64,000 nt of DNA, taken from Atriophallophorus winterbourni (Eukaryota; Platyhelminthes; Trematoda; Plagiorchiida; Microphallidae). Under the pieces are notes generated by a model. That model was not told the origin of the DNA, searched no databases, and was given only the letters and a program-made list of their open reading frames with translations. The position numbers were made by a program, and so were the translations under genes. Location: contig JACCGJ010000701.1 of assembly GCA_013407085.1 (NCBI GenBank), forward strand, positions 105,894 to 169,893, given 5' to 3'. Below, in pieces: positions 19,087 to 28,518 of the stretch (positions within the stretch are counted from its first letter, which is position 1; every line of letters begins with the position of its first letter).

Positions 19087-19830
19087 TTGTAAGGACAATA
19101 ATATTAGCTTTAGTGAACCTTGCGACAGTGGAAAAGTGGTAAACAAAATTTGATTTCAGAGCCACTATTTGACAGGGTTGGTACAATGAATCACGATGTT
19201 CAAACACTGAATCACAGAGAGATTCCTGGTCAAGCGCTCAGGTTGCTAACGGATGACAAATATAATGTGTTGCTCACATACCCCACACTCACACACTACA
19301 ACCGGTATCTGGCTGTTTGCCGTCGTTAGATGGAGACAGTAATATTAGTTTCTGTGAACCTTGCAACAGTGTAAGTGTGGTAAATGAAGTTAAATTTTCT
19401 GGATGTTTATTGTCATGGATTGGAAACACTAATATTAGGTTCAGTTAGCCTTGTAACAGTAACAAAGTGCTGAACAAATTTAGGCTTCGAAGACACTGTT
19501 CGTACAACGAATCACGATGTTAAAACACAGAATCAGATAGCGATTCCGGGTCGAGAGTTCGAGGTTGAACAATATAGTGTTGCTCACATTCCCAGCAATT
19601 GAAAACCACAACCGGTTTCTGGTTGTTTGCCCTCATCAAGTGAAAACAGATTAGTTTCAATATGGTTTGTAACAGTGGAAAAGTGATAAACAAATTTAGA
19701 TAGCGAAGTAACTGTTTGACAGGGTTTGAACAACGACTAACGATGTTCAAACAAAGTATCACACAGTGAATTTTTGCCAAAAGCGTATAGATGGCCAATG
19801 AAATATGTTGCTCACAATAAACATGTAATA
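19087..19830 (+). repeat. Degenerate array of the ~240-bp satellite family
   Basis: About three diverged units in direct orientation, plus one unit with its middle deleted (about 19350-19440). Each shows GTGAACCTTGCAACAGTG-like, GTGGTAAACAAA, TACAACGAATCACGATGTT, GTGTTGCTCACAT and CCGGTTTCTGGCTGTTTGCC blocks in that order. No ORF is maintained between units. Confidence 0.85.
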
Positions 19831-20299
19831 ATTTTGCAATGAAAGTATCCATGATGTTTACTGACTCTTTATTTTTCTGCTTTTCTGTTACTTTTCAGTT
19901 CAAAAGATACTATTTTAGTGGTAATTAAAACTCAGAGCATCCAAAGGAATGCGTAAGTCTGTATATTCATACAGATATTATTTACGTGTATTTTCTAATG
20001 CTCTTAGTATAGTTTCAGTTCAGTACAATTTTCACGGGAGTGTAAGTGGCTCGATGTATCAAGGCAGCCACTGTACCGAGTCGTAATCTTTCATCTCTTG
20101 AAGCGTGCTTTGTGCAGATTTGACTTACTTTTTTCTCTCGTCTATTTTGAATGCTTACGTTCGACCACAGTTGTTGTTTCCTTTTGGAACCGGTGGTTAA
20201 AGCGTGACGAATTTGTAATAGAACGGCCACAACGTCATACCGAAAGGATACTAAGAACGTCTCAACATACTAAATTTGTCATCAAAATACTGTCGAATC
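19831..20299. other. Unassigned sequence
   Basis: It contains a TTTCAGTTCAGTACAATTTT stretch and short ORFs only. Nothing here could be assigned to a gene or repeat. Part may be the 3' UTR of the CR1-like relic that follows on the minus strand. Confidence 0.4.
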
Positions 20300-20734
20300 C
20301 GTCAGGACTTGATAGTGACGTGCAGTTGAAAAAATCCTGTCCAGTGTTGTACAGCTTCGCCATGATTACAGGCAGTACCTTATCCACTAGTTGCTTGAAT
20401 TAGTTTTCAGATATTGCTGAAATAACCTCTTCCGGAAGCGCATTCCTCAAGTTAACAATTCTTGTTGAGAGCGTGAATCCCTGTGTTGGGCGTAGTGTCC
20501 TTCGCTTTTGAAGCTTTAGAGCATGGTCACGGGTTCTTGAGTACGTCACGAGAGGGAAAAACTCGCGCAGCTCATCACCATAAGATCCCAGTTAGATGCG
20601 AAGAGTTAGCAGCAGGTCATAGCGCGCACGCCGAATACTGAGCGACATGAGGTTGAGGCGTTGAACTCTCTCCACATAAGGAATTGATTTCAATCCTTGT
20701 ACTCGTTTTGTTGCCCGCCTTTGCACTTTTTTCC

Positions 20735-20738
<4 letters not shown>

Positions 20739-20768
<30 letters not shown>
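20739..20768. repeat. (TA)n microsatellite
   Basis: An uninterrupted TA run of about 30 bases at the edge of the insertion in the CR1-like relic. Confidence 0.95.
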
Positions 20769-20772
<4 letters not shown>

Positions 20773-20889
20773 CATTTAAAAATGAAAAAGTGCCACCCGG
20801 CAATGCACGAGAAAAAGAAAGAAAAAAAGGTACAATATGAGGGGGAATTTTTTGTCCATTGTTCCACATGTCGATTTTTTGATTTTTTT

Positions 20890-21299
20890 TCACAAATTTG
20901 AGGGGGGAACACAAAATAGAATGCACTCTCTCCACTGTTGCCGGTTCTCATCCATCGTCGACAGCGTGTCAAGCCACAGACACTCACTATCCCTTGGACC
21001 CCACCCAGGAAGCCGCGTTCGTCCGACCCGAGCTAAACCCGACGTCAAGCGTTTTAAGGCCTTCTTCCAGGTCAGCGGTTGTCCACCTGCACACCGCCGC
21101 CAGCCTGGGCCAACCGACACACGCAGCGCGCGGAAGGGTAGGCGCTCAGGCTTCATTCTCAAGACATGCCCTAGCCAGCGGAGACGGGAACGGTCGATTA
21201 CGTCTCGTAGCATCAGGCTGTCCTCACCTAGAACACGGTGCCTCACTTCAACGTTGCTAGTGCGGTGTTGCCACCACACTCGCGCAAGCCTCAGTAAAC
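20890..21299 (-). pseudogene. RTE-family (RTE-2-like) reverse transcriptase C-terminus
   Basis: The minus-strand frame encodes RSRLRWLGHVLRMKPERLP, GPGWRRCAGGQPLTWKKAL, LPGWGPRDSECLWLDTL and NRQQWRECI. These are the final blocks of SR2-like RTE proteins. It is severely 5'-truncated, as is usual for LINE copies. It lies within the interruption of the CR1-like relic. Confidence 0.85.
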
Positions 21300-21436
21300 A
21301 TCGATGTTCACTACCATTTCTGTTTTCTTTCTCATATCTGTCTAGGCCTGGGCAACCTGACAGTATCTTAGCCCACGTGCAGTCTCTGACTGTACGGCAC
21401 TTTGCCTGGATCAGGCTTGTGCTCTCATACATACTG
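21300..21436 (+). repeat. SINE-like repeat, 3' two-thirds
   Basis: It shows CACTACCATTTCTG, ATATCTGTCTAGGCCTGGGC and TTTGCCTGGATCAGGCTTGT, ending in CATACATAC. It is very close to the 14.3 kb copy. The palindromic core is truncated at its 5' side. Confidence 0.8.
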
Positions 21437-21669
21437 TCCAGCTCTTTTTTCCAACTGATCACGTTCTCCCTTAGTTTGTGGATGGATGGCTGACAAACCA
21501 TATTCCAAAACTGGTCTGCCGTATGTGGAATAAAGAATGCGAAACATTTGAGGAGTAATCACCAAGAACTACTGACTAATAGCCCACCATGCGCGGTTTG
21601 CAGCAGCAGCTTTTCTCTTCGTATCCTCCTTGGATTTAAGCGAGCGAGTCACAATTGTACCCAGGACAC

Positions 21670-21758
21670 TTACTTTGTGCGGCTGGCTCCACGGGTGGAT
21701 TAGCCGGCTTCATTGATGTATCGGATTGAGACACCACCATGAAGTTTCTTGGGGATAG
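21670..21758 (-). mobile_element. 89-bp miniature RTE-1 with 14-bp target duplication
   Basis: On the minus strand it starts with RTE-1 start-codon context (ACTATCCCCAAGAAACTTCA, then TGG). After TGTCTCA it jumps to the RTE-1 3' terminus (ATCCGATACATCAATGAAGC through GAGCCAGCCGCACAAAGT). TGTACCCAGGACAC occurs exactly at 21656-21669 and 21759-21772. The insert therefore moved as this tiny form. It sits inside the CR1-like relic. Confidence 0.85.
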
Positions 21759-21830
21759 TGTACCCAGGACACGTTAAGTATCAACTCATTTCAGTTGAAA
21801 TACTATGCTTTTCTGTAGTCCACGATAGTG

Positions 21831-22889
21831 CACATTTCTCGTTATCATTGCACGTTTTACCGTAAGCTGGAACCATTCACGCTTTCGTCATTCCTCATTA
21901 CTAATCACCCAAAATCTCGAATTTTTTGGCAATCTAACCTATGGTTAAATTTTCGACCTTATCGCATTTCTACTACAATATTCTATTGACTACTGAGCCA
22001 ATCGAACGCTCAGCATATTTATGGGTGGATAGATGTAGAGAAGTAACCACCACTTCTTTTTATTTATTCCGTTTAAAAACTCGACGATCGTGACATCAAG
22101 AGTTTATCAAAATTATATTTAGTGCTAAATTTAGCGATTACAATCACAATCAGAAAAAAGCTAAAACAAGTGCTAACTTTCAAACATGTCAAAGTGTAAC
22201 TTTAGAAATAGGTACGAAAAAGTAATATTCGATCAAAATTTGATACTGAAAAATTGGTTACGAAATCACCGGATAATTCAACCTTGAAAGAACATTTAGT
22301 TTTCAAGGTGTTAAAACACAGTTATAATGTGTATATTTTTTCGAAAACAACATCCTCCGCAAAATAAAAATTGTATGTTTTGTCATATGAATAAAATGAT
22401 ACAATGTACTTAAATCATAAAATCTTTTTTCCTCGTAGCAGTTACATGTTGCACATAGCTTGAAATGTTTCAAAACAATGAGATAAATCAATAAAATAAT
22501 ATTATTGAAAGTAAACCAAATAGGTCACATAACTTGTGCTCAGTTATTAAAAGTTCCATTATGTCAGAATTGTTTTCGGATTCTATCAATACGTAACTTG
22601 CGCAAATTCAGACAACCGAATCTTGGATTCTAACTAATCAATGCTTTCTGACTCACAGGTTTTCTTTATTTTTTACGCGAAAAATTAAAAGTATCTTTAA
22701 ATGAAGATGGTTATTTTTCAGTCTAATTTTCCAAGTATGAAGTGACTGAAAAACAAATATATCTTGATCGTCCAATATATGCCAAATTAAAGTTTGTCCT
22801 CATCCGCGCTCAATAGCGAAAATCTAACACATTTTTCGGAGACATGGGATAATTCTGGCACGTTGAGTGTTTCAACTAAATTATATTGT
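21831..22889. other. Unassigned AT-rich sequence
   Basis: Very AT-rich, with only short ORFs. No repeat shared with the window and no splice-framed exon was recognised. Confidence 0.5.
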
Positions 22890-23272
22890 AGAGGATACGG
22901 CACCGAATGTATATAATAGTCAAGTTGAGTGTATTCTGTTAATATTCATGTACAATAATTATTCCAATTCAGAACTCCACGAGTACATGTATTGTTCGAA
23001 GGCCTTCAGGACTAGCTGAATTTGGGAGCAGTTGTCCATCAGTATACGATAAAAAACGCAAGTTCACATACAACCGATAAAACCACTGTATAACGAGAAG
23101 GAACGTGGATAAGGAAATATATACTTATTATTTTTATTGAATATATACAAATGGTACATAACAGATCGATAATGTTAACCGAGTTAATGAGCAGAAAATC
23201 AGAAATATACTAGTGATAACGATAAAAAAATCGATAGATCAATGGGATGTTTTTGTTAATCGAAATGGAACG
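22890..23272 (+). repeat. Left part of ~400-bp dispersed repeat (R400), copy 1
   Basis: It aligns base by base, with moderate divergence, to 32526-32900. Shared blocks include AATTCAGAACTCC, ATACGATA, AACGCAAGT, ACAAATGGTA, ATAATGTTAACCGA, GAGCAGAAAATC and TGGAACG. The LTR element at 23273-28225 interrupts it, and the right part is at 28226-28300. Confidence 0.8.
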
Positions 23273-23540
23273 TGTCAAGGTCTTTTAATCTAGGCACGTC
23301 AAAACTCACACTGCTTTAGAAGTATTGATCGTTTTTAATCAATTGAACATACCTCGCTGATTTGAATTATTATAGCAGCTTGACTTCAGTAGCTTGGCTT
23401 CATTTCGTTCATCTAGTTGGTTAATTGTACATATATATATATACAAATGAGCTGTAAATAAAACGATGCATTCTGTCAGTCGTCTTGTACCACTTTCGTG
23501 AGTGTTGGGTCAGCTGGAACTCGCTCCAAAAAACACAACA
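23273..23540 (+). repeat. 5' LTR of the chimeric element
   Basis: It starts TGTCAAGGTC and ends AAAACACAACA. It contains a (TA)n stretch and AATAAA (in TAAATAAAACG), which could serve as the polyadenylation signal. Its partner is at 27961-28225. Confidence 0.92.
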
Positions 23541-23544
23541 TACT

Positions 23545-23560
23545 TGGCGACGGAATATGG
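23545..23560 (+). promoter_or_regulatory. tRNA-type primer binding site
   Basis: TGGCGACGGAATATGG begins four bases after the LTR. The TGGCGAC start is a common Ty3/Gypsy primer site that would pair with a tRNA ending GTCGCCA. The LTR element at 57676 has TGGCGACGGGAATAG in the same place. Confidence 0.75.
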
Positions 23561-23577
23561 CTATCAGCTTCGAGTAA

Positions 23578-24590
23578 ATGCAAGCATTACTTCATCAACA
23601 GCAAGCGCAGTTCGAAAAATAACAAAAGCAGCTCATTGAACTTTTTTCTCAGAAGCTGAATATCAAAGAAGAACACAAAGAACAGACACAGCAGAAATCA
23701 ATTGACTCAATCGCAGCATCCATCACAGAGTTCCGTTTTGATGCAGAATCGGGAACAACATTCAATGCTTGGTTCAAGAAATACGAAGACATTTTCAGAG
23801 TTGAACTTGCGGGTCAAGTTGATGCATGGCTTGTTCGCCTATTGTTGAGAAAACTTGGTCCTGTTTAGCACGAACGTTTCACTGACTATATTCTTCCGAA
23901 ATGTGCTCGAGAGTTCACCTTCAACGAAACCATTGAAACATTCACGACAATCTTCGGCAAACAATCATCCTTATTCAGCATTCGTTACAACTGTCTCAAA
24001 CTGATGAAAAAGAAAACAGACGACTACACTACGCATGCCGCTATCATCAATCGAGAGTGTAAAAGATTCAAGATCGGTTCGATGACACCAAATCCGTTTA
24101 AATGCTTAATGTTCGTTTGCAGTCTTCAATCACCAGCAGACGCAGACGTTCGAACAAGAATTCTGTGCAAACTGGAGCACGAGCCGGAAATGACACTTCA
24201 AGACATACCAGCTGAATGTCACTGAATGGTGAACCTTAAGCATGATACCAAGTTGATTGAAAACGCCGGGCAGAAAATAGAGCCTCAAGTGTACAGGAAC
24301 TCAGCAACACACAGTAATTCGCAAAGTCCATTCTCAAAAAGTCAGTTAAACCCAAAAGTGCTTGTTGGAATAGTGGTGGCTGGCACTATTCGAAAGATTG
24401 TCAGTTCAGAACTTACAAGTGCCGCAGGTGCAAGCGCATTTGTCACACAGAGTCGCATTGCAGAACAAACTATCGAACCAATGCAAACCGTCTTCATAAT
24501 CCGAAATCGAATGGGAACCGGGGCAGAATCAATGCTGTCATTGGAACCGTTGAAGCAGATTTGGCAAGCAGACGAAAATATGTCGCAGTG
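23578..24590 (+). pseudogene. Degenerate Gag of the chimeric element
   Basis: ATG 23578 opens a glutamine-rich start that hits TAA after 14 codons. The same frame continues (EEHKEQTQQKSIDSIAASI, AESGTTFNAWFKKYEDIFR, HERFTDYILPKCAREF) with another stop in GPV-stop-HERF and a third at 24223. A frame change leads to two zinc knuckles: CWNSGGWHYSKDC (second Cys now Ser) and CRRCKRICHTESHC. The order and motifs are those of a Mag-like Gypsy Gag, which packages the element RNA. At least three stops and one frameshift make it non-functional. Confidence 0.75.
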
Positions 24591-24889
24591 AGAATTCAAT
24601 GCAAGACCGTTTCGTTGCAAATCGACACGGCCTCAGATATCACAATATTCTCACGAAAAACTTGGAAATCTATTAGTGAGCCACAACTGCAGTCTACATC
24701 TCGCATTGCTAGGAACGCCTCAGGAGATAATCTCGCGTTTCCCGGTGAGTTGACAGGTATTTTCAACTTTCTAGGTCAGCAATGTTCTAGTGTGTGCTAT
24801 GTGGCAGCTAACGACACCTAAATGTTTTCGGAATAGACTGTATAGAAATGTTAAAGTTATGGGATGTGCCTTTTAGTAACATTTGCAAT
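24591..24889 (+). pseudogene. Aspartic protease 1 of the chimeric element
   Basis: In frame after the knuckles: VSLQIDTASDITIFSRKTW, where DTAS occupies the catalytic DT(G/S) position. ARNASGDNLAFPGELTG follows, and after a frame slip a GIDCIEMLKLWDVPF-like end. The family's retropepsin matures Gag-Pol. DTA in place of DTG is unusual, and the frame is broken near 24822. The similarity ends abruptly at about 24889 where RGG-rich sequence begins. Confidence 0.7.
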
Positions 24890-25500
24890 CGAACTAAGAG
24901 TCGTGGACGCGGTCGTCCCTTCAGAGGGCGTGGTTTTGCATACACGGATTACCGAGAACCATCGGGTCAATTTAAAAGCCAACGGTCAGCAATGAGCAAT
25001 CTCCGGGTGGTCACACTGAAAATGGTGCAGAGGTTCTTGGAGCGAACGAAAATGTTGAGCCATTTGATGCATATGATGCGTCGCACGAAAACACGGAAGT
25101 GCCAGAAGAATCGAAGATGTATACCCTCGAAAAATACAATGCAATGCGTTCATCAACAAATCCCGTGATTACTTTTTCAACGAAGGGTACACGAAATGCT
25201 GATGATGGAAAAGACGTTTTTAAAAACATGGTGGAACACCGCAAAATTGTTGAGGCTTCTGAAGAAAAAGATTTCAATAGGCATCAAAGCGAGGAAATTC
25301 CGGTGGAGGATAAATATGAAATCAACGTTACGTTCACGGATCGGTTGGATGAAAGTGGTCGACCACCTCGCGGATTCAGCGGTCGTGGATTTGGGCGTGG
25401 ACGTGGCGCACCAGGCAAATGTGGTGCTCGCGGAACAGGCGGGCCAAATGCATCATCTGGTTTTAGAGGTGACTGCGGAAGAGGCATTGCTCGTGGGTCA
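24890..25500 (+). pseudogene. Captured SERBP1/HABP4-like RNA-binding protein segment
   Basis: It begins with an RGG-type stretch (RGRGRPFRGRGFAYTDYRE). One frame change at about 24985 is followed by an open acidic frame, MYTLEKYNAMRSS, then a GTRNADDGKDVFKNMVEHRK block, EDKYEINVTFTDRLDESGRP and a second RGG box (GRGFGRGRG). The order matches the C-terminal half of the SERBP1/HABP4 family: acidic linker, (D/E)-W/Y-K-A motif, NEGADGQWKKG-like block, LEINF-G-RP, then RGG repeats. That family binds mRNA and ribosomes. No intron is visible. It fuses in frame to an integrase C-terminus at about 25500. Gypsy elements do not normally encode this, so capture from a host mRNA is inferred. Confidence 0.7.
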
Positions 25501-25805
25501 CATTTTGAAAATCCAGCAACACCGAATAAACTGTTACCAGCCGAATGTCTTCTGGGACGACCCATGCGAAGAGCAAATGAGGCCATGCTACGAAATCTGA
25601 CACTCGATTAAACCTCGACGCACCCAATAAACACAAAAGAGTCTACAAGTCTGGAGATACGGTTTATGTACGCATGTTCCAAAAAAATGGATCATACTGA
25701 GATCCTGCCGTTGTTATACGACCTGTCGGAACCGTTCTTTATAAGGTCCGTTCTGGGGGAGTGATACAAACAAGACATATCAATAATATCAGAAGCCGCC
25801 AAACG
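25501..25805 (+). pseudogene. Integrase C-terminus 1 (GPY/F-type module)
   Basis: In frame with the captured segment it reads NKLLPAECLLGRPMRR, the typical end of a Gypsy integrase core (SPAELLxGR). After TAA and a frame change comes the GPY/F-type module: RVYKSGDTVYVRMF, DPAVVIRPVGTVLYKV and TRHINNIRSR. The upstream catalytic core is absent. A second, different copy of the module lies at 27540-27716. Confidence 0.75.
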
Positions 25806-25960
25806 AAGTCTACTGAGAACCAGACTGAAAATTGTGAAACGCCATTACACCTAATACTAGACACGTTTGGCTTGCCACAGTCCACATCGCAACGCATGCG
25901 ATACCCTGTGAATCGGCTGAACTTCGACCCTTACCGGAAATCTACGTGAACAGACTTCGG

Positions 25961-26199
25961 AAAAGGGAGGTGCTGCGGAGCATCGAACGTGCCATGCTTC
26001 GCGTGCACCACATTGATCGATAATCATGAATCGATTATTGACAGTGAACGAACTGTAGATTAATCATCAATCTAGATCGATAGTTCGTGCATATTGTGAT
26101 TATCATTCACTGTACAACTTTGTGTTATTCATTCATTCGGCCAATACACGAGTTCGAGTTCGTTTGTGTTTTCTAACTGACGGCTGGGCCAGTGCAACA
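25961..26199 (+). repeat. Internal polypurine tract and LTR-like block
   Basis: AAAAGGGAGG (25961-25970) is followed by TGCTGCGGAGC, and the block ends GTGCAACA at 26199, immediately before protease 2. This is the arrangement of a 3' LTR start (polypurine tract then TG) and an LTR end (CA). The sequence is unlike the outer LTRs and has no second copy in the window. Status as an LTR is inferred. Confidence 0.5.
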
Positions 26200-26460
26200 C
26201 TCCACAGTTATAACAATTGGCGTCACGTTGATTTCCCGCTCAATGTGGAAGCAGATTGGATGCTCAACTGTCTATCCCACGGAAATGAATGTGCGAAATG
26301 CCTCTGGTGAACCACCGCGGATTGACGGACAACTAACTTGTGAGATTGATTTCAATGGTGGGAAAGCAACTGGTTTAGTTTACTTAACTCCTCATGATAA
26401 ACTTGATTTGCTATGAATCGATTGGATCGAACGGTTAAATTTACTTAGTGTGCCTTTGAA
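26200..26460 (+). pseudogene. Aspartic protease 2 of the chimeric element
   Basis: It reads TLISRSMWKQIG, MNVRNASGEPPRIDGQLT, ATGLVYLTPHDKLDLL, stop, then IDWIERLNLLSVPL. This is a second retropepsin, clearly related to protease 1. The catalytic DTG is lost at its N-terminal edge, where it abuts the LTR-like block, and a TGA replaces the Gly of LLGIDW. Confidence 0.7.
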
Positions 26461-26589
26461 AGATCTGTGTTCAACAAAAACCGCAACTGTGTGCCAGACG
26501 AATACTTCATCAAGAACAAAGTCGAACCCGAGGACGCAGTGATCGCCGCCCTCACCGCAGATATTGATGGAGCCTTCTAGTCAACTCAC

Positions 26590-27720
26590 TTGGGAACATC
26601 ACTCACTGTGACGTCGAAGATGATAAAGAACGCAACAAAATCTGATCCAATACTTCAACGAGTATTATCCTACTTGCAAAATGGATGGCCAAAGAAATGT
26701 CCAAACAGTGCGTTGACCCCATATTTCCGGCGACGGAACTCACTTTCGCAGACAGATTCTTGCCTTTTCTTCGCGGATCGAGTTGTGATTCCAGAGGGCT
26801 TACGTGAACGTGTTCTACGTCAGTTTCACCGTGGTCACCCCGGGATAAACCGAATGAAAGCATTAGTACGAAGTGACGTCTTCTGGCCCCAGTTAGACCA
26901 ACAAGTATAAGATCTTTGCCGGTATTGTTCCAACTGTGCTGTGATAGCAAGACTTCCTGTCAAGACCAAACTACTTTCTTGGCTGCAGCCAATAAAACCG
27001 TGGTCACGTGTGCACGTTGACTTTGCTGGTACATTCAGAGGAGTGCATTTCTTCGTCATGGTGGATGCATACAGTAAATGGCCAGAGGTAACTATGATGA
27101 ACCACATTTCTGCAGCCCAGACAGTTCGAACGATGAGACGAATTTCCACTCAGTATGGTCTCTCAGAAACTTTGGTGTCCGACAACTGTTCTCAATTCAC
27201 CTCCAAGCTGTTCACAGAATTTTGCATTCAGAATGGAATAAATCATATCAGAACGGCACCATATTACCCTCAATCCAATGGGCAGGCTCAAAGATTTGTG
27301 GACACTCTGAAACGAGCACTACAGAAGGCTGAATCCGAAGGACCACGGGATCGCATTTTAGATCAATTCTCGTTCAGTTACCGGATTACACCAAACCCGA
27401 ATTCATCGATCGGTTAGTTTCTAGCAGAATCTCTCATGGGACGAAAACTCCGAGCTACCTTTGATGCAATGTATTACAGACCTCCGGTATTGTTGATCCC
27501 CAATCGGAAGATAGGAAATCAATACAACCGACGCCATGGCTCTCGCCGAAGATCATTCAGGCCTGGCGAATACGTATGGATTACATGCTATCGAGAAAAT
27601 GGATTAGTTTGGAAACCAGCGGTCGTAACTAGAAGACGCGGCAAGGTATTGTACGAAGTCCTGGCCTATGGGAAGCAGATTGTTCGGCACGCAAACCAAA
27701 TGCGAACAAAAATCTGACCC
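26590..27720 (+). pseudogene. Integrase 2 of the chimeric element
   Basis: The pre-integrase region has DPILQRVLSYLQNGWP. A zinc site follows (FHRGHPG for the His pair, CRYCSNC for the Cys pair, with a TAA between them). The catalytic core has VHVDFAG (Asp) and VSDNCSQF (Asp), but NGQAQRF where the family has a catalytic Glu. A TAG interrupts before FLAESLMGRKLR. The GPY/F-type module follows: RPGEYVWITCYRENG, GKVLYEVLAYG and VRHANQMR. Integrase joins element cDNA to host DNA. Two stops and Glu-to-Gln make this copy inactive. Confidence 0.85.
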
Positions 27721-27951
27721 GGAGAACCACCTGTTCCCAGTCACAGTCTTAACGAACTACTGGAAGTAGACCAACCTATCAGCACTGATGAACAAAGGAA
27801 AAGAGTCGTCGACCGTCTTGCTGAACAACATTGCACAGACGAGACACCAGAAAGAAGATACCCAACGCAAAGAAGAACAAGGGTTCAACCATTTCAAATC
27901 GATCCAAGAAACAAGGCGTACATAGACCGAAGGTAAACGTCCTTTTTTCGC

Positions 27952-27960
27952 AGGGGGAGG
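27952..27960 (+). promoter_or_regulatory. Polypurine tract before the 3' LTR
   Basis: AGGGGGAGG directly precedes the 3' LTR at 27961, the expected plus-strand primer position. Confidence 0.8.
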
Positions 27961-28225
27961 TGTCAAGGTCGTTCAATCTAGGCACGTCAACACTCACACT
28001 GCTTTAGAAGTATTGATCGTTTTTAATCAATTGAACATAGCTCGCCGATTTGAATCAATATAGCAGCTTGGCTTCAGTAGCTTTGCTTCACTTTCTTTCA
28101 TCTATTTGGTTAATTGTACATATATATACAAATGAGCCGTAAATAAAACGATGCATTCTGTCAGTCGTCTTCTACCACTCTCGTGAGTGTTGGGTCAGCC
28201 GGAACTCGCTCCAAAAAACACAACA
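27961..28225 (+). repeat. 3' LTR of the chimeric element
   Basis: It is 265 bp, about 6 percent diverged from the 5' LTR by my count. GAACG duplication follows. Confidence 0.92.
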
Positions 28226-28300
28226 GAACGATAATGTCTAAGTTAATAAATTAACATGATACAAGACATCGGACTGCAAAAATCACTACAAAACTCCCCC
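28226..28300 (+). repeat. Right part of R400 copy 1
   Basis: GAACGATAATGTCTAAGTTA followed by AATTAACATGA matches 32900-32965, where the repeat is uninterrupted. Confidence 0.75.
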
Positions 28301-28518
28301 TATATCATCGGAAGGTTCAGAAGACGCCCGATATCATCTGAAGTAGAGAGAAAGTGTATCTGGCCAGAAAACACTTCTTAAAGAATGTTTGCTTAACTGA
28401 AGGCCAGGTGGTTTCAAGCAAGATACCAGTGTGGGTTAATTGCAAGACATGTTAACTCTTTAGAAGTAGTCGTTTGTGAAAGCTTGTCGAAAGAACAAAT
28501 CGATGACTTTGTCCATTG

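Larger units (their letters stand above)
20300..21830 (-). pseudogene. CR1-like LINE relic (RT C-terminal region) split by insertions
   Basis: On the minus strand, 21436-21830 encodes VLGTIVTRSLKSK, ITPQMFRILYSTYGRP and LSAIHPQTK. Reading resumes at about 20737 with KKVQRRATKRVQGLKSIPY, VERVQRLNLMSLSIRRARYD, LREFFPLVTY and TRIVNLRNALPEEVI. These are the post-RT blocks of CR1/Jockey LINEs. Between the halves sit a TA microsatellite, an RTE C-terminal fragment and a SINE 3' half. An 89-bp RTE-1 miniature sits inside the VLGTIVT codons. The relic is 5'-truncated, with stops. Confidence 0.75.
23273..28225 (+). mobile_element. Chimeric, non-autonomous Ty3/Gypsy LTR element with captured host-like sequence
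   Basis: LTRs of 268 and 265 bp (TGTCAAGG..CACAACA) differ at roughly 16 positions plus a TA-repeat indel. A 5-bp duplication GAACG flanks it (23268-23272 and 28226-28230). The order inside is: PBS, broken gag with zinc knuckles, protease 1, a SERBP1/HABP4-like segment, integrase C-terminus 1, a polypurine tract plus LTR-like block, protease 2, then nearly whole integrase 2, polypurine tract and LTR. RT and RNase H are absent. The duplication shows that the composite transposed as a unit, presumably in trans. The uninterrupted R400 copies at 32.5 kb and 59.7 kb show the empty site. Confidence 0.85.

Noticed and set aside
19520..19852. 110-codon minus-strand ORF
   Set aside because: It lies entirely in the satellite array and is not kept open in other units.
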